From Sphingobacterium sp. (GTDB lineage Bacteria > Bacteroidota > Bacteroidia > Sphingobacteriales > Sphingobacteriaceae): a stretch of DNA of 64,000 nt. Numbering within the stretch: position 1 is the stretch's first letter; each line of letters begins with the position of its first letter. Made by a program: the position numbers and the translations under genes. Shown in pieces: positions 63,939 to 64,000 of this stretch. The notes below the pieces were generated by a model that did not search any database, was not told where the DNA came from, and saw only the letters and a list, made by a program, of their open reading frames with translations. The DNA is taken from assembly GCA_022712315.1 (NCBI GenBank), contig JALAGS010000210.1, forward strand, positions 56,625-120,624. The letters run 5' to 3'.

Positions 63939-64000
63939 GTAGTAAAGATAGAATTTCAATTTAGTAGAAATTTAGAATTTATTTCGCAATGATTTATCAC

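Overview
The window looks like a chromosomal segment of a Bacteroidota bacterium, most likely Sphingobacterium or a close relative (inferred from gene families, three SusC/SusD pairs, moderate GC and Bacteroidota-type promoters of the form TTTG-N19/20-TAnnTTTG; no rRNA is present to confirm it).

Layout. 1-6.3 kb: housekeeping genes (end of nadC, plsY, an M48 lipoprotein protease, a DUF5362-type membrane protein) and a stand-alone Oar-like TonB-dependent receptor. 6.4-16.9 kb: polysaccharide utilization locus 1 (GH105, GH31, SusC, SusD, FAS1-like lipoprotein, PL6 lyase), which points to a uronate-containing glycan. 17.2-21.7 kb: the most unusual part. An XRE repressor-like gene is followed by three tandem non-coding modules, each a tracrRNA-like scaffold whose anti-repeat pairs with an adjacent 36-nt CRISPR-like repeat. 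Next come an ECF-type sigma factor gene and, 16 nt later, a short TnpB/Cas12f-like gene whose RuvC catalytic positions are lost. I read this as an RNA-guided transcription-activation locus: a nuclease-dead Cas12f homologue, its own sigma factor and guide arrays. 21.7-23.2 kb: a DKNYY-repeat protein and a small unknown protein. 23.5-42.3 kb: PUL 2 (SusC, SusD, two surface lipoproteins of the DUF4959/DUF5000 and DUF4998 types, two clan GH-D enzymes, GntR regulator, SSS symporter, GH95, SASA esterase), suited to an acetylated glycan with alpha-galactose and alpha-L-fucose or L-galactose. 42.4-47.2 kb: a third SusC/SusD pair. 47.2-52.9 kb: small unknown protein, DUF3050 protein and an EmrAB/TolC-like efflux operon. 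52.8-60.7 kb (minus strand): two-component system plus CzcCBA/Cus-like heavy-metal RND efflux operon. 60.9-63.9 kb (minus): second two-component system with a PAP2 phosphatase.

How the parts may work together. The guide/sigma/dCas12f locus sits between two PULs that carry no ECF sigma/anti-sigma pair and no hybrid two-component regulator, so guide-directed transcription of susC-type promoters (here or elsewhere in the genome) is an attractive hypothesis. By eye I found no convincing full spacer target in the window, so the target genes are open. Transcription of the guide modules may be controlled by the XRE protein through TTTGCGCAAA palindromes, one of which overlaps the -33 box of a consensus promoter.
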